Shown: piece after piece, positions 8,791-17,193 of the stretch
Layout of the letters: each line of letters begins with the position of its first letter
How positions within the stretch are numbered: position 1 is the first letter of the stretch
From: Andreprevotia lacus DSM 23236
Lineage (GTDB): Bacteria; Pseudomonadota; Gammaproteobacteria; Burkholderiales; Chitinibacteraceae
Direction of reading: 5' to 3'
NCBI RefSeq assembly: GCF_900176275.1
Contig: NZ_FWXD01000033.1
Location: 1-38,937, forward strand
DNA: 38,937 bases
Notes under the pieces: model-generated
Told to the model about the DNA's origin: nothing
Database searches by the model: none
Seen by the model: the letters and a program-made list of their open reading frames with translations, nothing else
Made by a program: the position numbers and the translations under genes

Positions 8791-9354
8791 ATGAGCCATA
8801 TCGCCGTCCCACTGCCGCAAGCCTGCCGCCTGCTCAACCACGGCCCCACCGTGCTGGTGACCAGCGCGCACGCCGGCCGCTGCAACATCATGGCGGCGGC
8901 GTGGAATACCGTGCTGGATTTCGATCCGCCCAAGTTCGTGGTGGTCATCGACAAGAACACCTACACGCGCGAGCTGATCGAGGCCAGTGGCACGCTTGCG
9001 CTGCAAATCCCGTCGCGCGCACAGGCTGAGCTGACCTATGCGGTGGGCAATAGCAGCGGCCGCGACGGCGACAAGTTCGCCACACACAAGATTGCCACTT
9101 TTGCCGGCAGCCACATCGAAGCGCCGCTGGTCGAGGGCTGCCTGGCCTGGCTGGAGTGCAAGATCATCCCCGAGCCGCACAACCAGCAAACCTACGACCT
9201 GTTCATCGTCGAGGCCGTGGCGGCCTGGGCCGACCCGCAGGTGTACAGCGACGGCCGCTGGCACTTTGCCGACGGTGCACCGCGCAGCATTCACCATGTG
9301 GCGGGCGGGGCGTTTTTTGAGGCGGGTGAGTTGTTTCGGGCACGGCAGGATTGA
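8791..9354 (+). CDS. Flavin reductase-like, FMN-binding split-barrel protein
   Basis: A 187-aa cytoplasmic protein of the flavin reductase-like domain family (FMN-binding split barrel). Diagnostic stretches are PTVLVTSAHAGRCNIMAAAW near the start, DPPKFVVVIDKNTYTRELI, and then ALQIPSRAQAELTYAVGN-SGRDGDKF, which contact FMN in relatives. The last part (CLAWLECKII...YDLFIVEAVAA) is the closing barrel. Members reduce free flavin or act on small organic substrates. The specific reaction is not evident here. It sits 18 bp behind the zincin gene and is convergent with the binding-protein gene, leaving almost no space at 9355. Confidence 0.85.
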   Translation: MSHIAVPLPQACRLLNHGPTVLVTSAHAGRCNIMAAAWNTVLDFDPPKFVVVIDKNTYTRELIEASGTLALQIPSRAQAELTYAVGNSSGRDGDKFATHKIATFAGSHIEAPLVEGCLAWLECKIIPEPHNQQTYDLFIVEAVAAWADPQVYSDGRWHFADGAPRSIHHVAGGAFFEAGELFRARQD

Positions 9355-9355
9355 A

Positions 9356-10093
9356 TCACGGCACCGCCTTCCATTTATCCAGGATGCGCTGGTCGTCACC
9401 GCTCTTGCGTAATTGCTGCATGCCGCGGTCAAACGCATCGGCGGCTTGCTGGTGCTCGGGCTTGCCGGGGCCGAAGGCGAGGTAGAGCGGCAGCGTGTCG
9501 ATGGCACCCCAGTCGTGGATATGCTGGCGCTCGCTCACCGTGAGCTGGCTCAGCAGGGTGGCGAGCGTGCCACGGCTGAGCAGCATGAAGTCGAGGTCAC
9601 CCAGTGCCAGGTGGCGAAAGTTGCCCAGCTCGCTGGGTGATTCCACCAGCTGGATGCCGGGCTGGGTGAGCATGCGATTGGGGTATTCATAGCCGCGCGT
9701 GATGCCCACGCGGCGTGACTGCATGCGCTCGAAGCCGGCGCTGTCGTTGCCGCGCGGCTTGTTGCCGACCAGATGCAATTCAAGCAGCAGCATGGGCTGG
9801 CGCGGCCAGAGCAGCTGCGGGCGGCGTTCGTCGTTCTGCGCCACGTCGATCAGCGCATCGAAGCGCCCTTCGCGCACCAGTTGCATGCAGCGTACATAGC
9901 TGCCGCTTTCCACATTTACCGGCACACCGACGGCCTTGAAGGCTGCCAGCACCAGATCGATCGAGGCGCCAGCCGGCTTGCCGTCCTGCACAAAGGCGAA
10001 CGGTGGCCACTGGTCCTCGGCGCAGATGCGCAGCGGCGCGGCAACGGCAGCCTGCGCGGCCAGCAGGCAAGCCGCGATGTAAAACCCACGCAT
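9356..10093 (-). CDS. Periplasmic substrate-binding protein, family 3 (orphan)
   Basis: A 245-aa exported protein with a signal peptide (MRGFYIAACLLAAQAAVAA, cleavage near 19). The mature part starts LRICAEDQWPPFAFVQDGKPAGASIDL, the classic opening of amino-acid-type solute-binding proteins (SBP_bac_3), and ends in a typical block (AFDRGMQQLRKSGDDQRILDKW). No permease or ATPase gene is adjacent, so it is an orphan binding protein. In betaproteobacteria such orphans often serve as sensors or have unknown ligands. The gene is convergent with the flavin reductase. Confidence 0.85.
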   Translation of the reverse strand: MRGFYIAACLLAAQAAVAAPLRICAEDQWPPFAFVQDGKPAGASIDLVLAAFKAVGVPVNVESGSYVRCMQLVREGRFDALIDVAQNDERRPQLLWPRQPMLLLELHLVGNKPRGNDSAGFERMQSRRVGITRGYEYPNRMLTQPGIQLVESPSELGNFRHLALGDLDFMLLSRGTLATLLSQLTVSERQHIHDWGAIDTLPLYLAFGPGKPEHQQAADAFDRGMQQLRKSGDDQRILDKWKAVP

Positions 10094-10183
10094 GCCCTTG
10101 TCCTGTCAGTTTAATGCTTACAATGTAGCAGGAGCGTGGGCGCAGGCAGTAAGGCAACTGCCGAGCGGCAGCTCCCGACGTCA

Positions 10184-10205
10184 CTGGCAAAACCGTGCTG
10201 GCGGC
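10184..10205 (+). repeat. Short dispersed motif, copy 2
   Basis: This is the partner of 5256-5277, with two differences in 22 bases. It lies in the 139-bp gap between the binding-protein gene and aceK. The gap otherwise contains GC-rich inverted bits such as CTGCCGAGCGGCAG but no gene. Confidence 0.35.
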
Positions 10206-10232
10206 AATTGCACCGGGTTGCGCCGGCAGTAC

Positions 10233-12056
10233 TCAGTCGCGGTGCTTGCCGTAGCGGTGCGAAAAACGCAGCGCCTGCGGGTAGGGGAAGAAATCCTCGA
10301 CGATGCCAGCCTGGATGCGCGCCTTGGTCTGCTGCCAGAACGCCGGCTGCAGCAGGTCGGCATGGTATTTGGTGAAGGCGGCGCGCACGTCGGGGCGGTA
10401 GAGCAGAAAGGTGCCGAACTCCTCGGGGTAGACCTCGTTTTTGTGGCCGGTGTACCAGGCCTCGCCGCTCATTTCGAATTCGGGCGACGGCGGCGGTGGA
10501 ATGCGGCGGAAGTCGCAATCGGTCATGTATTCGATTTCGTCGTAGTCGTAGAACACCACGCGGCCAGCGCGGGTCAGGCCGAAGTTCTTGAACAGCATGT
10601 CGCCGGGGAAGATGTTGGCAATCGCCAGCTCGCGCAGCGCATTGCCGTAATCGCGCACGATGCCCTCGATGGCGTCGCCGCTGCGCTCGTCCAGCCACAC
10701 ATTGAGCGGCTTCATGCGCCGTTCGATATACAGGTGGCGGATCACGATGCTGTCGCCGTCTTCCTCCAGCATCGACGGCGCCAGCTGGCGCAGTTCCTCG
10801 ATCAGCGCCGGGTCGCAGCGCGCGCGCGGCAGCGCCACGTCGGAAAACTCCAGCGAGTCGGCCATGCGGCCCACCCGGTCATGGCGTTTTACCAGCAGGT
10901 ATTTCTCGCGCACCAGTTTGCGGTCCACCTCCTTGGGCGGCGCGATCACGTCCTTGATCACCTTGAACACGAAGGGGAAGGAGGGCAGGGTGAACACGAT
11001 CATCACCATGCCCTTGATGCCGGGCGCAAAGGTAAAGCGGTCGCTGCTGTGGCGCAGGTGCTGGAACAGCTCGCGGTAGAACATGGTCTTGCCCTGCTTG
11101 CCCAGCCCCAGCATGGTGTACAGCTCGGCACGCGAGGTCTCCGGCAGCAGGTCGTGCAGAAAGGCGACGTAGGCCGAGGGCACTTCCATATCGACCAGGA
11201 AATAGGCGCGCGACAGCGAGAACAGGTGGCGGATGTGCTCGCGCTCGAACAGCGCCGCATCGATATACAGCTGGCCGCTGTGGTTGCGGTACAGCGGCAG
11301 CGCAAACGGCAGGTCCAGATCGCCATTGATGGCGCGGCCGATGATATAAGCCGCCTTGCCACGGAAAAATGGTGTGGCCAGCACCTGGATCTGCGCATTG
11401 AACGCCAGCCGGGGCCAGTGGCCCAGATGCCGGTGCAGCGCGCGGATCACCCGCCGCACATCACGCTTGAGATCGACAAAGGGCAGGCCCCAGCGGTAAT
11501 CAAGCAGCAGGCGCTCAACCGTGTGTGCCAGCCCGCCACGCGTCGGATAATAGCTGCGCCACGCCGGCTGGCTGTCGGCCTCGATGTATTCGGTCGAGAC
11601 GGCGGGGCGGTAGAAAATGAAATCGTTGTGGAAATAGCTGCGGTGCAAAATGCGGCAGCACACCGAGTTGAAAAAGGTCTCGGCCAGCTCGGGCTGCTTG
11701 TGGTTGATGAGCAGCCCGATGTATTCGACCTTGATGCGCGCCCACATCGCATCGGTGAGCGTTTCGGCGCGGAAATCGTGGCGCAGCCGCTCGGCCGCCT
11801 CGGACACGCGGATATCGTAAAAGGCAATGCGGTTGCGCACCGCATCACGCTGCGCAATGGCATTGCCCGATTCGAAATTGCGCTGCGCCTGCCGGCTGGC
11901 ATTGCGGAACAGCAGATAGTGGCGGTTGAAGCCATCGAGTATCGCGCGCGCGATCACCGGCGGGCCGGGCTCGGCATCACCTGCATAGGGGCTGAACGGT
12001 GCAATGCCCGCTTCTGTGGCGGGCGAGGCAGCATGGGGCGGGACTGGGTTGGACAT
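10233..12056 (-). CDS. aceK: Isocitrate dehydrogenase kinase/phosphatase AceK
   Basis: This 607-aa bifunctional enzyme phosphorylates and dephosphorylates isocitrate dehydrogenase, switching carbon between the TCA cycle and the glyoxylate shunt. Residues 1-310 are the regulatory domain. The kinase-like domain shows the ATP loop APGIKGMVMIVFTLPSFPFV (344-363), lysines at 365/368, a catalytic region NIFPGDMLFKNFG (481-493) and the metal motif DYDE (504-507). The C-terminus LRFSHRYGKHRD is typical. ATG 12056 is preceded by a good AGGAG 6 bases upstream. An in-frame extension to 12155 lacks this support. The protein is slightly longer than E. coli AceK (578). No aceA or aceB lies next to it here. 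Confidence 0.97.
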   Translation of the reverse strand: MSNPVPPHAASPATEAGIAPFSPYAGDAEPGPPVIARAILDGFNRHYLLFRNASRQAQRNFESGNAIAQRDAVRNRIAFYDIRVSEAAERLRHDFRAETLTDAMWARIKVEYIGLLINHKQPELAETFFNSVCCRILHRSYFHNDFIFYRPAVSTEYIEADSQPAWRSYYPTRGGLAHTVERLLLDYRWGLPFVDLKRDVRRVIRALHRHLGHWPRLAFNAQIQVLATPFFRGKAAYIIGRAINGDLDLPFALPLYRNHSGQLYIDAALFEREHIRHLFSLSRAYFLVDMEVPSAYVAFLHDLLPETSRAELYTMLGLGKQGKTMFYRELFQHLRHSSDRFTFAPGIKGMVMIVFTLPSFPFVFKVIKDVIAPPKEVDRKLVREKYLLVKRHDRVGRMADSLEFSDVALPRARCDPALIEELRQLAPSMLEEDGDSIVIRHLYIERRMKPLNVWLDERSGDAIEGIVRDYGNALRELAIANIFPGDMLFKNFGLTRAGRVVFYDYDEIEYMTDCDFRRIPPPPSPEFEMSGEAWYTGHKNEVYPEEFGTFLLYRPDVRAAFTKYHADLLQPAFWQQTKARIQAGIVEDFFPYPQALRFSHRYGKHRD

Positions 12057-12226
12057 GGCGGCTCCTGATCCTACATACCAATCTAGTCGCTGCTGCGCTG
12101 CAGCGTGATGCGGAATATCCCCCGGCAGGGCGTTGGGGCGGTTGTACCCGGCCATTTGAAACTACGTTACATACCTTGCTGAACGGTTCTGTAAAGTGGG
12201 GTTTTATCCCGTGCAGGCTCTGGCCG

Positions 12227-13426
12227 ATGTCACCCAAGACCGAAAAAGCCCTGTTGATCGTGCTGATGCTGGTGATGTTCACCAACATCGTCGACTTCAT
12301 GATCATGATGCCGCTGTCGCCGTTCCTGATGCAGGAAATGCACGTGACCACGGCTACCTTCGGCCTGCTGGTGTCGGCGTATTCGCTCACTGCCGGCGTG
12401 TCGTCCTTGCTGGCTACTTCGCTGGCCGACCGCTTCGACCGCCGCCACGCCTTGCTTGCCTGCTATGCCGGGCTGGTGGTGTCCACTCTGGCCTGCGCCA
12501 CCGCCAACAGCTTTTACACACTGCTGCTGGGCCGTTGCATTGCCGGCTTCTTTGGCGGCGTGATCGGCTCGATCTGTCTGGCCATCGTCGGCGACGTGAT
12601 CCCCAACGAGCGACGCGGCCGCGCCATGAGCTGGGTGATGATGGGCTTTTCGCTATCGGCCGTATTCGGCGTACCGCTGGGGCTGGTGATTGCCACGCAC
12701 AGCAACTGGCGCTGGCCATTTGGCGTGCTGTCCATCGTTTGCGTGCTGGTGCTGGCGATTGCCGCGCGCGTGGTGCCGTCGGTGCGCGGCCATCTGGCGG
12801 CGCAGGCCGGCCAGCCGCGTGCCGGGATGCTGGAAAGCTATCGCGAGTTGCTGAGCGTGCCCAACCACTGGTGGGCGTGCGGCGCCACCGGCTGTTTGAT
12901 GCTGTCCGGCTTTACCGTCATCCCGTATATCTCGCCATCGCTGGTGGCCAACGTGGGCATGCCGGCATCGGCACTGATTTACGTCTATCTGGTGGGCGGC
13001 GCGCTCACCTTGCTGACGCGGCCGGTGATCGGCGGGCTGACCGACCGCTACCCGCGCAACCGCGTGCTGGGCGCTCTGGTGCTGATGAGCTTCGTGCCCA
13101 TCATCCTGGTTACGCAAACTCTGCCGCTGAGCCTGGTCTGGCAGCTGGTGATCGGCGGCGCGTTTTTCGTATTCGTCAGCGGCCGCTTCATCCCGGCCAT
13201 GGCGCTGGTGACCGGCGCCACCGAGCCGCGCATGCGGGGGCGGCTGATGGCATTCAACTCGGCATTGCAGAACTTTGCCGGCGGCGTGGCCGCGATGCTG
13301 GCCGGCGCAATGATGAGCCAGGATGCTGCGGGGCGCTTGCTGCATTACGGCTGGGTGGGGGGGCTGAGCTGTGCGTTCGGCTTGCTGGCGGTGTGGGTGG
13401 CCTCGCGGGTGAAGATGGTGTCTTGA
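12227..13426 (+). CDS. MFS transporter (12-TM drug/sugar exporter type)
   Basis: A 399-aa major facilitator protein of the inner membrane, DHA1-like in length and pattern. Visible marks are SLADRFDRRHALLACY between helices 2 and 3 (motif A), LGRCIAGFFGGVIGS in helix 4 and the FSLSAVFGVPLGLVI stretch in helix 5 (motif C position). GGLTDRYPRNRVLG repeats motif A between helices 8 and 9. The substrate is unknown; relatives include arabinose and drug efflux proteins. ATG 12227 begins MSPKTEKALL with an AGG about 10 bases upstream. The frame is open further upstream but without support. The gene is divergent from aceK with 170 bp between starts. Confidence 0.88.
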   Translation: MSPKTEKALLIVLMLVMFTNIVDFMIMMPLSPFLMQEMHVTTATFGLLVSAYSLTAGVSSLLATSLADRFDRRHALLACYAGLVVSTLACATANSFYTLLLGRCIAGFFGGVIGSICLAIVGDVIPNERRGRAMSWVMMGFSLSAVFGVPLGLVIATHSNWRWPFGVLSIVCVLVLAIAARVVPSVRGHLAAQAGQPRAGMLESYRELLSVPNHWWACGATGCLMLSGFTVIPYISPSLVANVGMPASALIYVYLVGGALTLLTRPVIGGLTDRYPRNRVLGALVLMSFVPIILVTQTLPLSLVWQLVIGGAFFVFVSGRFIPAMALVTGATEPRMRGRLMAFNSALQNFAGGVAAMLAGAMMSQDAAGRLLHYGWVGGLSCAFGLLAVWVASRVKMVS

Positions 13427-13437
13427 TGGGCACCTGA

Positions 13438-13780
13438 TGTTGCCATCAAGAAGGCAACAGCAGGTTTAGCGCCTGCGGCACGGTGCTTTGGCGCCGGTTC
13501 CGCCCGGCGGGCAGGTCAAGGGGGGGCTCGCCGCCTTCTGGTTATTCAGGGTGCGCCGGCAAGCCGGCATCCCGCGTCGCCAGGCGGCAAAGCCGCCAAG
13601 CTTTGGCGTCACCTGCCTACGCGCCACTTGGCTGCGCCAAGCGGTGCCCTGCGCTGCGCGCCCAACGCGGCGGGAGGGTAACCCGCCCTGCGGGCTCAAA
13701 CATCCCTTCCCGACTACCCCGCGCCGGGCTGTGCTGCTCGGCGCTTCAGAAGGGGCTGAGGTGGTGTGCTGCCCGAAGCG
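13438..13780. other. GC-rich intergenic segment with a run of short hairpins
   Basis: No gene is convincing here. The segment is a succession of small perfect stems: GTTGCC/GGCAAC (about 13440-13459), GCAGG/CCTGC, GCCGGC-AA-GCCGGC (13555-13568), GGCGGC-AAA-GCCGCC (13583-13597), CTTGG/CCAAG and CCCGC/GCGGG. Frames through it on both strands give low-complexity R/A/P-rich strings. Similar translations are, to my recollection, often mis-annotated as hypothetical proteins in beta- and gammaproteobacteria. I take it as a structured repeat or RNA-like element of unknown role. Confidence 0.5.
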
Positions 13781-13785
13781 GTTTA

Positions 13786-14051
13786 GGGCCTGTTAACACT
13801 TATTTCACGCTTGCGTTCGGGGTAGTTTGGGATGGAGCGCAAGGCGCGAAGCGCGCCGCGGTACGGGTACCGCAAGCGGTTTGCAACGCAGCGAACCGCC
13901 CGAAATACCCCGAACCCGCAGGGCTGGGCCGCAAAGAGGCCATCTACGGCGTTACGCGCCTTGGCAATAACCGGTTATTGCCTGCGTTGCGTGCCTTGTA
14001 GCTGACCTCTTTGCGGCCCAGCGCAAGCGCGAAATAAGTGTTAACAGGCCC
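13786..14051. mobile_element. 266-bp MITE-like element with ~30-bp terminal inverted repeats and two hairpins
   Basis: The ends GGGCCTGTTAACACTTATTT and their complement differ by a single base over about 29 bp, and both are flanked by TA (13784-13785 and 14052-14053), a likely target duplication. The interior is two self-complementary halves. The left is closed by GTTCGGGGTA (13815-13824) and TACCCCGAAC (13906-13915), with GCGGTAC/GTACCGC inside. The right is closed by GGGCCGCAAAGAGG (from 13926) and CCTCTTTGCGGCCC (to 14019), centred on CAATAACCGGTTATTG. There is no transposase, so it would be moved in trans. Confidence 0.8.
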
Positions 14052-14068
14052 TAGCAAACCTCGTAGCC

Positions 14069-14251
14069 CGTAGGGCGCAACAAGCGCTGTGCATTGCGCT
14101 GCAAGGGGCTGCCAGTCTTGCAGGCCCATTCACTCGCGGTGGTAAAACCGGCGGCTGTTACGGCGCAATATGCTGCGCTATTGCGCCCTGCTTGCTGGGC
14201 CTGGCTTCAATGCGTAGGGCGTCAATAGGCGCAGCGCATTGCGCCGCAAGG
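14069..14251. repeat. BIME-like cluster: two direct ~38-bp motifs and a palindrome
   Basis: Two related motifs of the form CGTAGGGCG...CATTGCGC(T/C)GCAAGG occur at 14069-14106 and 14213-14251. Between them, GGCGCAATA (from 14162) and TATTGCGCC (to about 14187) make a 9-bp perfect stem. This layout, short palindromic units in a cluster, is that of bacterial interspersed mosaic elements. The remaining bases to 14400 show nothing further that I recognise. Confidence 0.6.
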
Positions 14252-14410
14252 TAGCCATTACCACTGGCATATCCATCATTTGCACTGTTGAGATGAGCGT
14301 CACTGCCGCCGCAACAATGGCCACCCGCATTATGCCGTGCGCATAAACAACACATTCCAACAAAAATGCATGCGTTTTGCGCTGTTTGCCAGGGGCTTTC
14401 GTTAAATGGT

Positions 14411-14438
14411 TTGTATTAGAAAATAATAATGTTATGTT
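14411..14438 (+). promoter_or_regulatory. Candidate promoter of the small secreted protein gene
   Basis: TTGTAT (14411-14416) and TATGTT (14433-14438) are spaced by 16 bp in a strikingly AT-rich stretch, in contrast to the GC-rich surroundings. A hairpin GCGAG-7-CTCGC (14445-14461) lies just downstream, in or near the 5' leader. The gene's ATG is at 14495. Confidence 0.45.
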
Positions 14439-14494
14439 GTTTTCGCGAGCATTGTTCTCGCTGAACAAAAACTGACAACATAAATGGAGTAGTC

Positions 14495-14749
14495 ATGAAA
14501 CTTGCTTTGATCGCCGGTCTGGCCCTCGCTCTGTCGTCCGCTTTCGCCTCCGCTGCCGATACCGGCACCAGCCAGCTGCTGGCCACCAGCAATTCGGCCA
14601 GCGATAGCGGCCTGATGGTGGTGGCTACCTGCACCCCGCGCCCACTGCCGGCTTGCAGTTATGGTACGCCGGGTTCGCAGTACTACTGTCCGCTCACCCA
14701 GGACGACATTGCCCGCCTGACCTGCACCGGCCCGTATGCCAACGGCTGA
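14495..14749 (+). CDS. Small secreted protein with four cysteines (unknown)
   Basis: An 84-aa protein of no family I know. A clear Sec signal peptide (MKLALIAGLALALSSAFASA, cleavage near 20) is followed by a Ser/Thr/Asn-rich stretch and a C-terminal part with four cysteines in the pattern C-8-C-11-C-12-C. Two disulfides are plausible in the periplasm. GGAG 7 bases before the ATG is a good ribosome-binding site. The gene stands alone between a repeat zone and its own strong terminator (14771-14794), with an AT-rich candidate promoter upstream. It could be an abundant small exported protein. Nothing shows a toxin, bacteriocin or modification system. Confidence 0.7.
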   Translation: MKLALIAGLALALSSAFASAADTGTSQLLATSNSASDSGLMVVATCTPRPLPACSYGTPGSQYYCPLTQDDIARLTCTGPYANG

Positions 14750-14770
14750 TCAAGCCAGGTGAGCAACACG

Positions 14771-14794
14771 AAAAGGGCCGCAAGGCCCTTTTTT
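14771..14794 (+). terminator. Rho-independent terminator of the small secreted protein gene
   Basis: AAAAGGGCC-GCAA-GGCCCTTTT with two further T residues forms a textbook intrinsic terminator 21 bp after the stop codon. The GC stem, 4-base loop and six-T run are all present. Confidence 0.9.
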
Positions 14795-14919
14795 GCTGCC
14801 TGCCCGTCTTGCCCGCGGGCAACCGCCTGTTTGATACAGATGCCGCTGCTATGCCCGGCCGGCGCGGATTATCATAGGGACTCCAGAATGCCGTCTGGCA
14901 TCGTGAGAGAGCAGCAAGC

Positions 14920-17193
14920 GTGAGCAAACAGGCAATCAAGGTTTACCAGCGGCCCGCCGGTGGCTGGGGAGCGCTGAAAAGCGTATTCGGCACCCTGCGC
15001 GAGCAAGGCGTGCTGGGGCGTGGTGTGGGCACCCTGCTGCGCGCCAACCAGCCCGATGGCTTCGATTGCCCCGGCTGCGCGTGGCCGGACAAAAACCATC
15101 ATTCCACCTTCGAGTTCTGCGAGAACGGCGCCAAGGCCGTCGCCGCCGAGGCCACCGAGCGCCGCGTGACGCGCGCGCTGTTCGAGCAGCATACGGTGGC
15201 CGAACTCGCCGCACACGATGACTATTGGCTGGAAGGCCAGGGCCGGCTGACCGAGCCGATGCGCTACGACCCGGCCACCGACCGCTATGTGCCGACCAGC
15301 TGGGACGATGCCTTTGCCGCCATTGCCGCGCAGCTGAACGCGCTGGATCACCCCGATCAGGCGCTGTTCTATACCTCGGGCCGCACCTCGAACGAGGCGG
15401 CCTTCCTCTATCAGCTGTTCATCCGCGAGTTCGGCACCAACAACCTGCCGGATTGCTCCAACATGTGCCACGAGCCCTCCGGCACGGCGATGAAAGAGCA
15501 GATCGGCATCGGCAAGGGCACCGTTACGCTCGATGATTTCGAGCATGCGCAGGCCATCTTCATATTCGGTCAGAACCCCGGCACCAATCACCCGCGCATG
15601 CTGGGCACCCTGCGCGAGGCCGCCAAGCGCGGTTGCCGCATCGTCGCCTTCAACCCGCTGCGCGAGCGCGGGCTGGAGCGCTTTGCCGATCCGCAAAGCC
15701 CGCGCGACATGCTGTCGGCGCACGGCACGGACATCGCGTCCAACTACTATCAGCTCAAGATCGGGGGCGATCTGGCTGCGGTCACCGGCATGGCCAAGGT
15801 AGTGCTGGAGGCTGGCGATATCGACACCGATTTCATCGCCGCGCATACCGACGGTTTTGCCGCCTATCGCGATACGGTAGAGGCTACGCCGTGGGCGGTG
15901 ATCGAGCAGGAATCGGGCCTCTCCGAGGCGCAATTGCGTGAAGCCGCCGCCATCTACATCGCCAGCCCGGCCAGCATCTGCACCTGGGGCATGGGCATTA
16001 CCCAGCACAAGCATTCGGTGGCCACCATCCAGGCCATCGTCGGCTTGTTGCTGCTGAAGGGCAATATCGGCAAGCCCGGCGCGGGGGCGTGCCCGGTGCG
16101 TGGTCACTCCAATGTGCAGGGCGACCGCACCATGGGCATTTTCGAGCGCCCCACGCCGGCATTTCTGCAAAAACTGGGCGCGGCGTTCGACTTCACCCCG
16201 CCTGCCAAACATGGCCACGATGTGGTTGGCGCCATCGAGGCCATGCTGGACGGCAGCGCGAAGGTGTTCTTTGCCATGGGCGGCAACTTTGCCACCGCCA
16301 CGCCGGACAGCGACCGCACACAGCAGGCGCTGGCAAAGTGCGATCTCACCGTGCACGTCACCACCAAGCTCAACCGCTCGCACCTGGTGCACGGGCGCGC
16401 GGCGTATATCCTGCCTTGCCTTGGCCGCACCGAGATCGACATCCAGGCCGGCCGCGCACAGGGTGTGACGGTCGAGGATTCGATGAGCATGGTGCATATC
16501 TCGGCCGGCATGAATGCACCGGCCTCGCCCGATCTGCTGTCCGAACCGGCCATCGTGGCGCGCCTGGCAGTCGCCACGTTGCCGCACAGCAAAACGCCGT
16601 GGCTGTGGCTGATCGAGGATTACGACCGCATCCGCGACAAGATCGCGCAGGTGATCGACGGCTTTGCCGACTTCAACCGCCGCGTGCACGTGCCGGGCGG
16701 TTTTTATCTGGGCAACAGCGCGCGCGAACGCAACTGGCAGACGGCCAGCGGCAAGGCCATGTTCGCGGCCCACCCGGTGCCTACCGATCTGCCGATCAAG
16801 CAGATTCGCGCCAGCCATGCCGCACCGGTATTCAACCTGATGACGGTGCGCAGCCACGATCAATACAACACCACCATTTACGGACTGGATGACCGCTATC
16901 GCGGCGTATACGGCCACCGCCGCGTGTGCTTCATCAACCAGGCCGATCTGGCGCGGCTGGGCTTTGCCGCCGGCCAGTGGGTGGACCTGACCTCGCTGTG
17001 GCACGACGGCGAGCGCAGCGCCAAACGCTTTTTGCTGGTGGAATACGACATCCCCGAGGGGTGCCTCGCCAGCTATTACCCCGAAACGAACGCGCTGGTG
17101 CCGCTGTCGAGCATGGCCGACCGTGCACGCACGCCGGCCTCCAAATCGGTGCCCGTCGTGCTGTCGCTGAGCGCGGAGCTGGCCGCAGCGTGA
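14920..17193 (+). CDS. ydeP: FdhF/YdeP family molybdopterin oxidoreductase
   Basis: A 757-aa member of the YdeP branch of the formate dehydrogenase-like molybdoenzymes, close in length to E. coli YdeP (759), which is linked to acid resistance. The substrate is unproven. The N-terminus has DGFDCPGCAWPD (C50, C53) instead of a full CxxC-x3-C 4Fe-4S motif, as is usual in this branch. Later blocks include YTSGRTSNEAAFLYQLF, DCSNMCHEPSG, FGQNPGTNHPRM and the cofactor-binding tail (TVRSHDQYNTTIYGLDDRYRG). The start is GTG 14920 with GAGAG upstream. The gene overlaps fdhD by 4 bp (GTGA), so the maturation factor is translationally coupled to its likely client. Confidence 0.9.
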   Translation: MSKQAIKVYQRPAGGWGALKSVFGTLREQGVLGRGVGTLLRANQPDGFDCPGCAWPDKNHHSTFEFCENGAKAVAAEATERRVTRALFEQHTVAELAAHDDYWLEGQGRLTEPMRYDPATDRYVPTSWDDAFAAIAAQLNALDHPDQALFYTSGRTSNEAAFLYQLFIREFGTNNLPDCSNMCHEPSGTAMKEQIGIGKGTVTLDDFEHAQAIFIFGQNPGTNHPRMLGTLREAAKRGCRIVAFNPLRERGLERFADPQSPRDMLSAHGTDIASNYYQLKIGGDLAAVTGMAKVVLEAGDIDTDFIAAHTDGFAAYRDTVEATPWAVIEQESGLSEAQLREAAAIYIASPASICTWGMGITQHKHSVATIQAIVGLLLLKGNIGKPGAGACPVRGHSNVQGDRTMGIFERPTPAFLQKLGAAFDFTPPAKHGHDVVGAIEAMLDGSAKVFFAMGGNFATATPDSDRTQQALAKCDLTVHVTTKLNRSHLVHGRAAYILPCLGRTEIDIQAGRAQGVTVEDSMSMVHISAGMNAPASPDLLSEPAIVARLAVATLPHSKTPWLWLIEDYDRIRDKIAQVIDGFADFNRRVHVPGGFYLGNSARERNWQTASGKAMFAAHPVPTDLPIKQIRASHAAPVFNLMTVRSHDQYNTTIYGLDDRYRGVYGHRRVCFINQADLARLGFAAGQWVDLTSLWHDGERSAKRFLLVEYDIPEGCLASYYPETNALVPLSSMADRARTPASKSVPVVLSLSAELAAA

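Noticed and set aside
10092-12068. 658-codon open frame on the plus strand
   Set aside because: It is antisense to aceK, which has unmistakable family motifs. Long shadow frames are expected in GC-rich DNA, and its translation is H/Q/R-rich without domains.
13483-14001. 172-codon protein frame across the repeat zone
   Set aside because: It crosses both the hairpin run and the MITE, has R/A/P-biased low-complexity sequence and no ribosome-binding site.
14872-17004. 710-codon open frame on the minus strand
   Set aside because: Antisense shadow of the ydeP-like gene. Composition is biased and no family features are visible.
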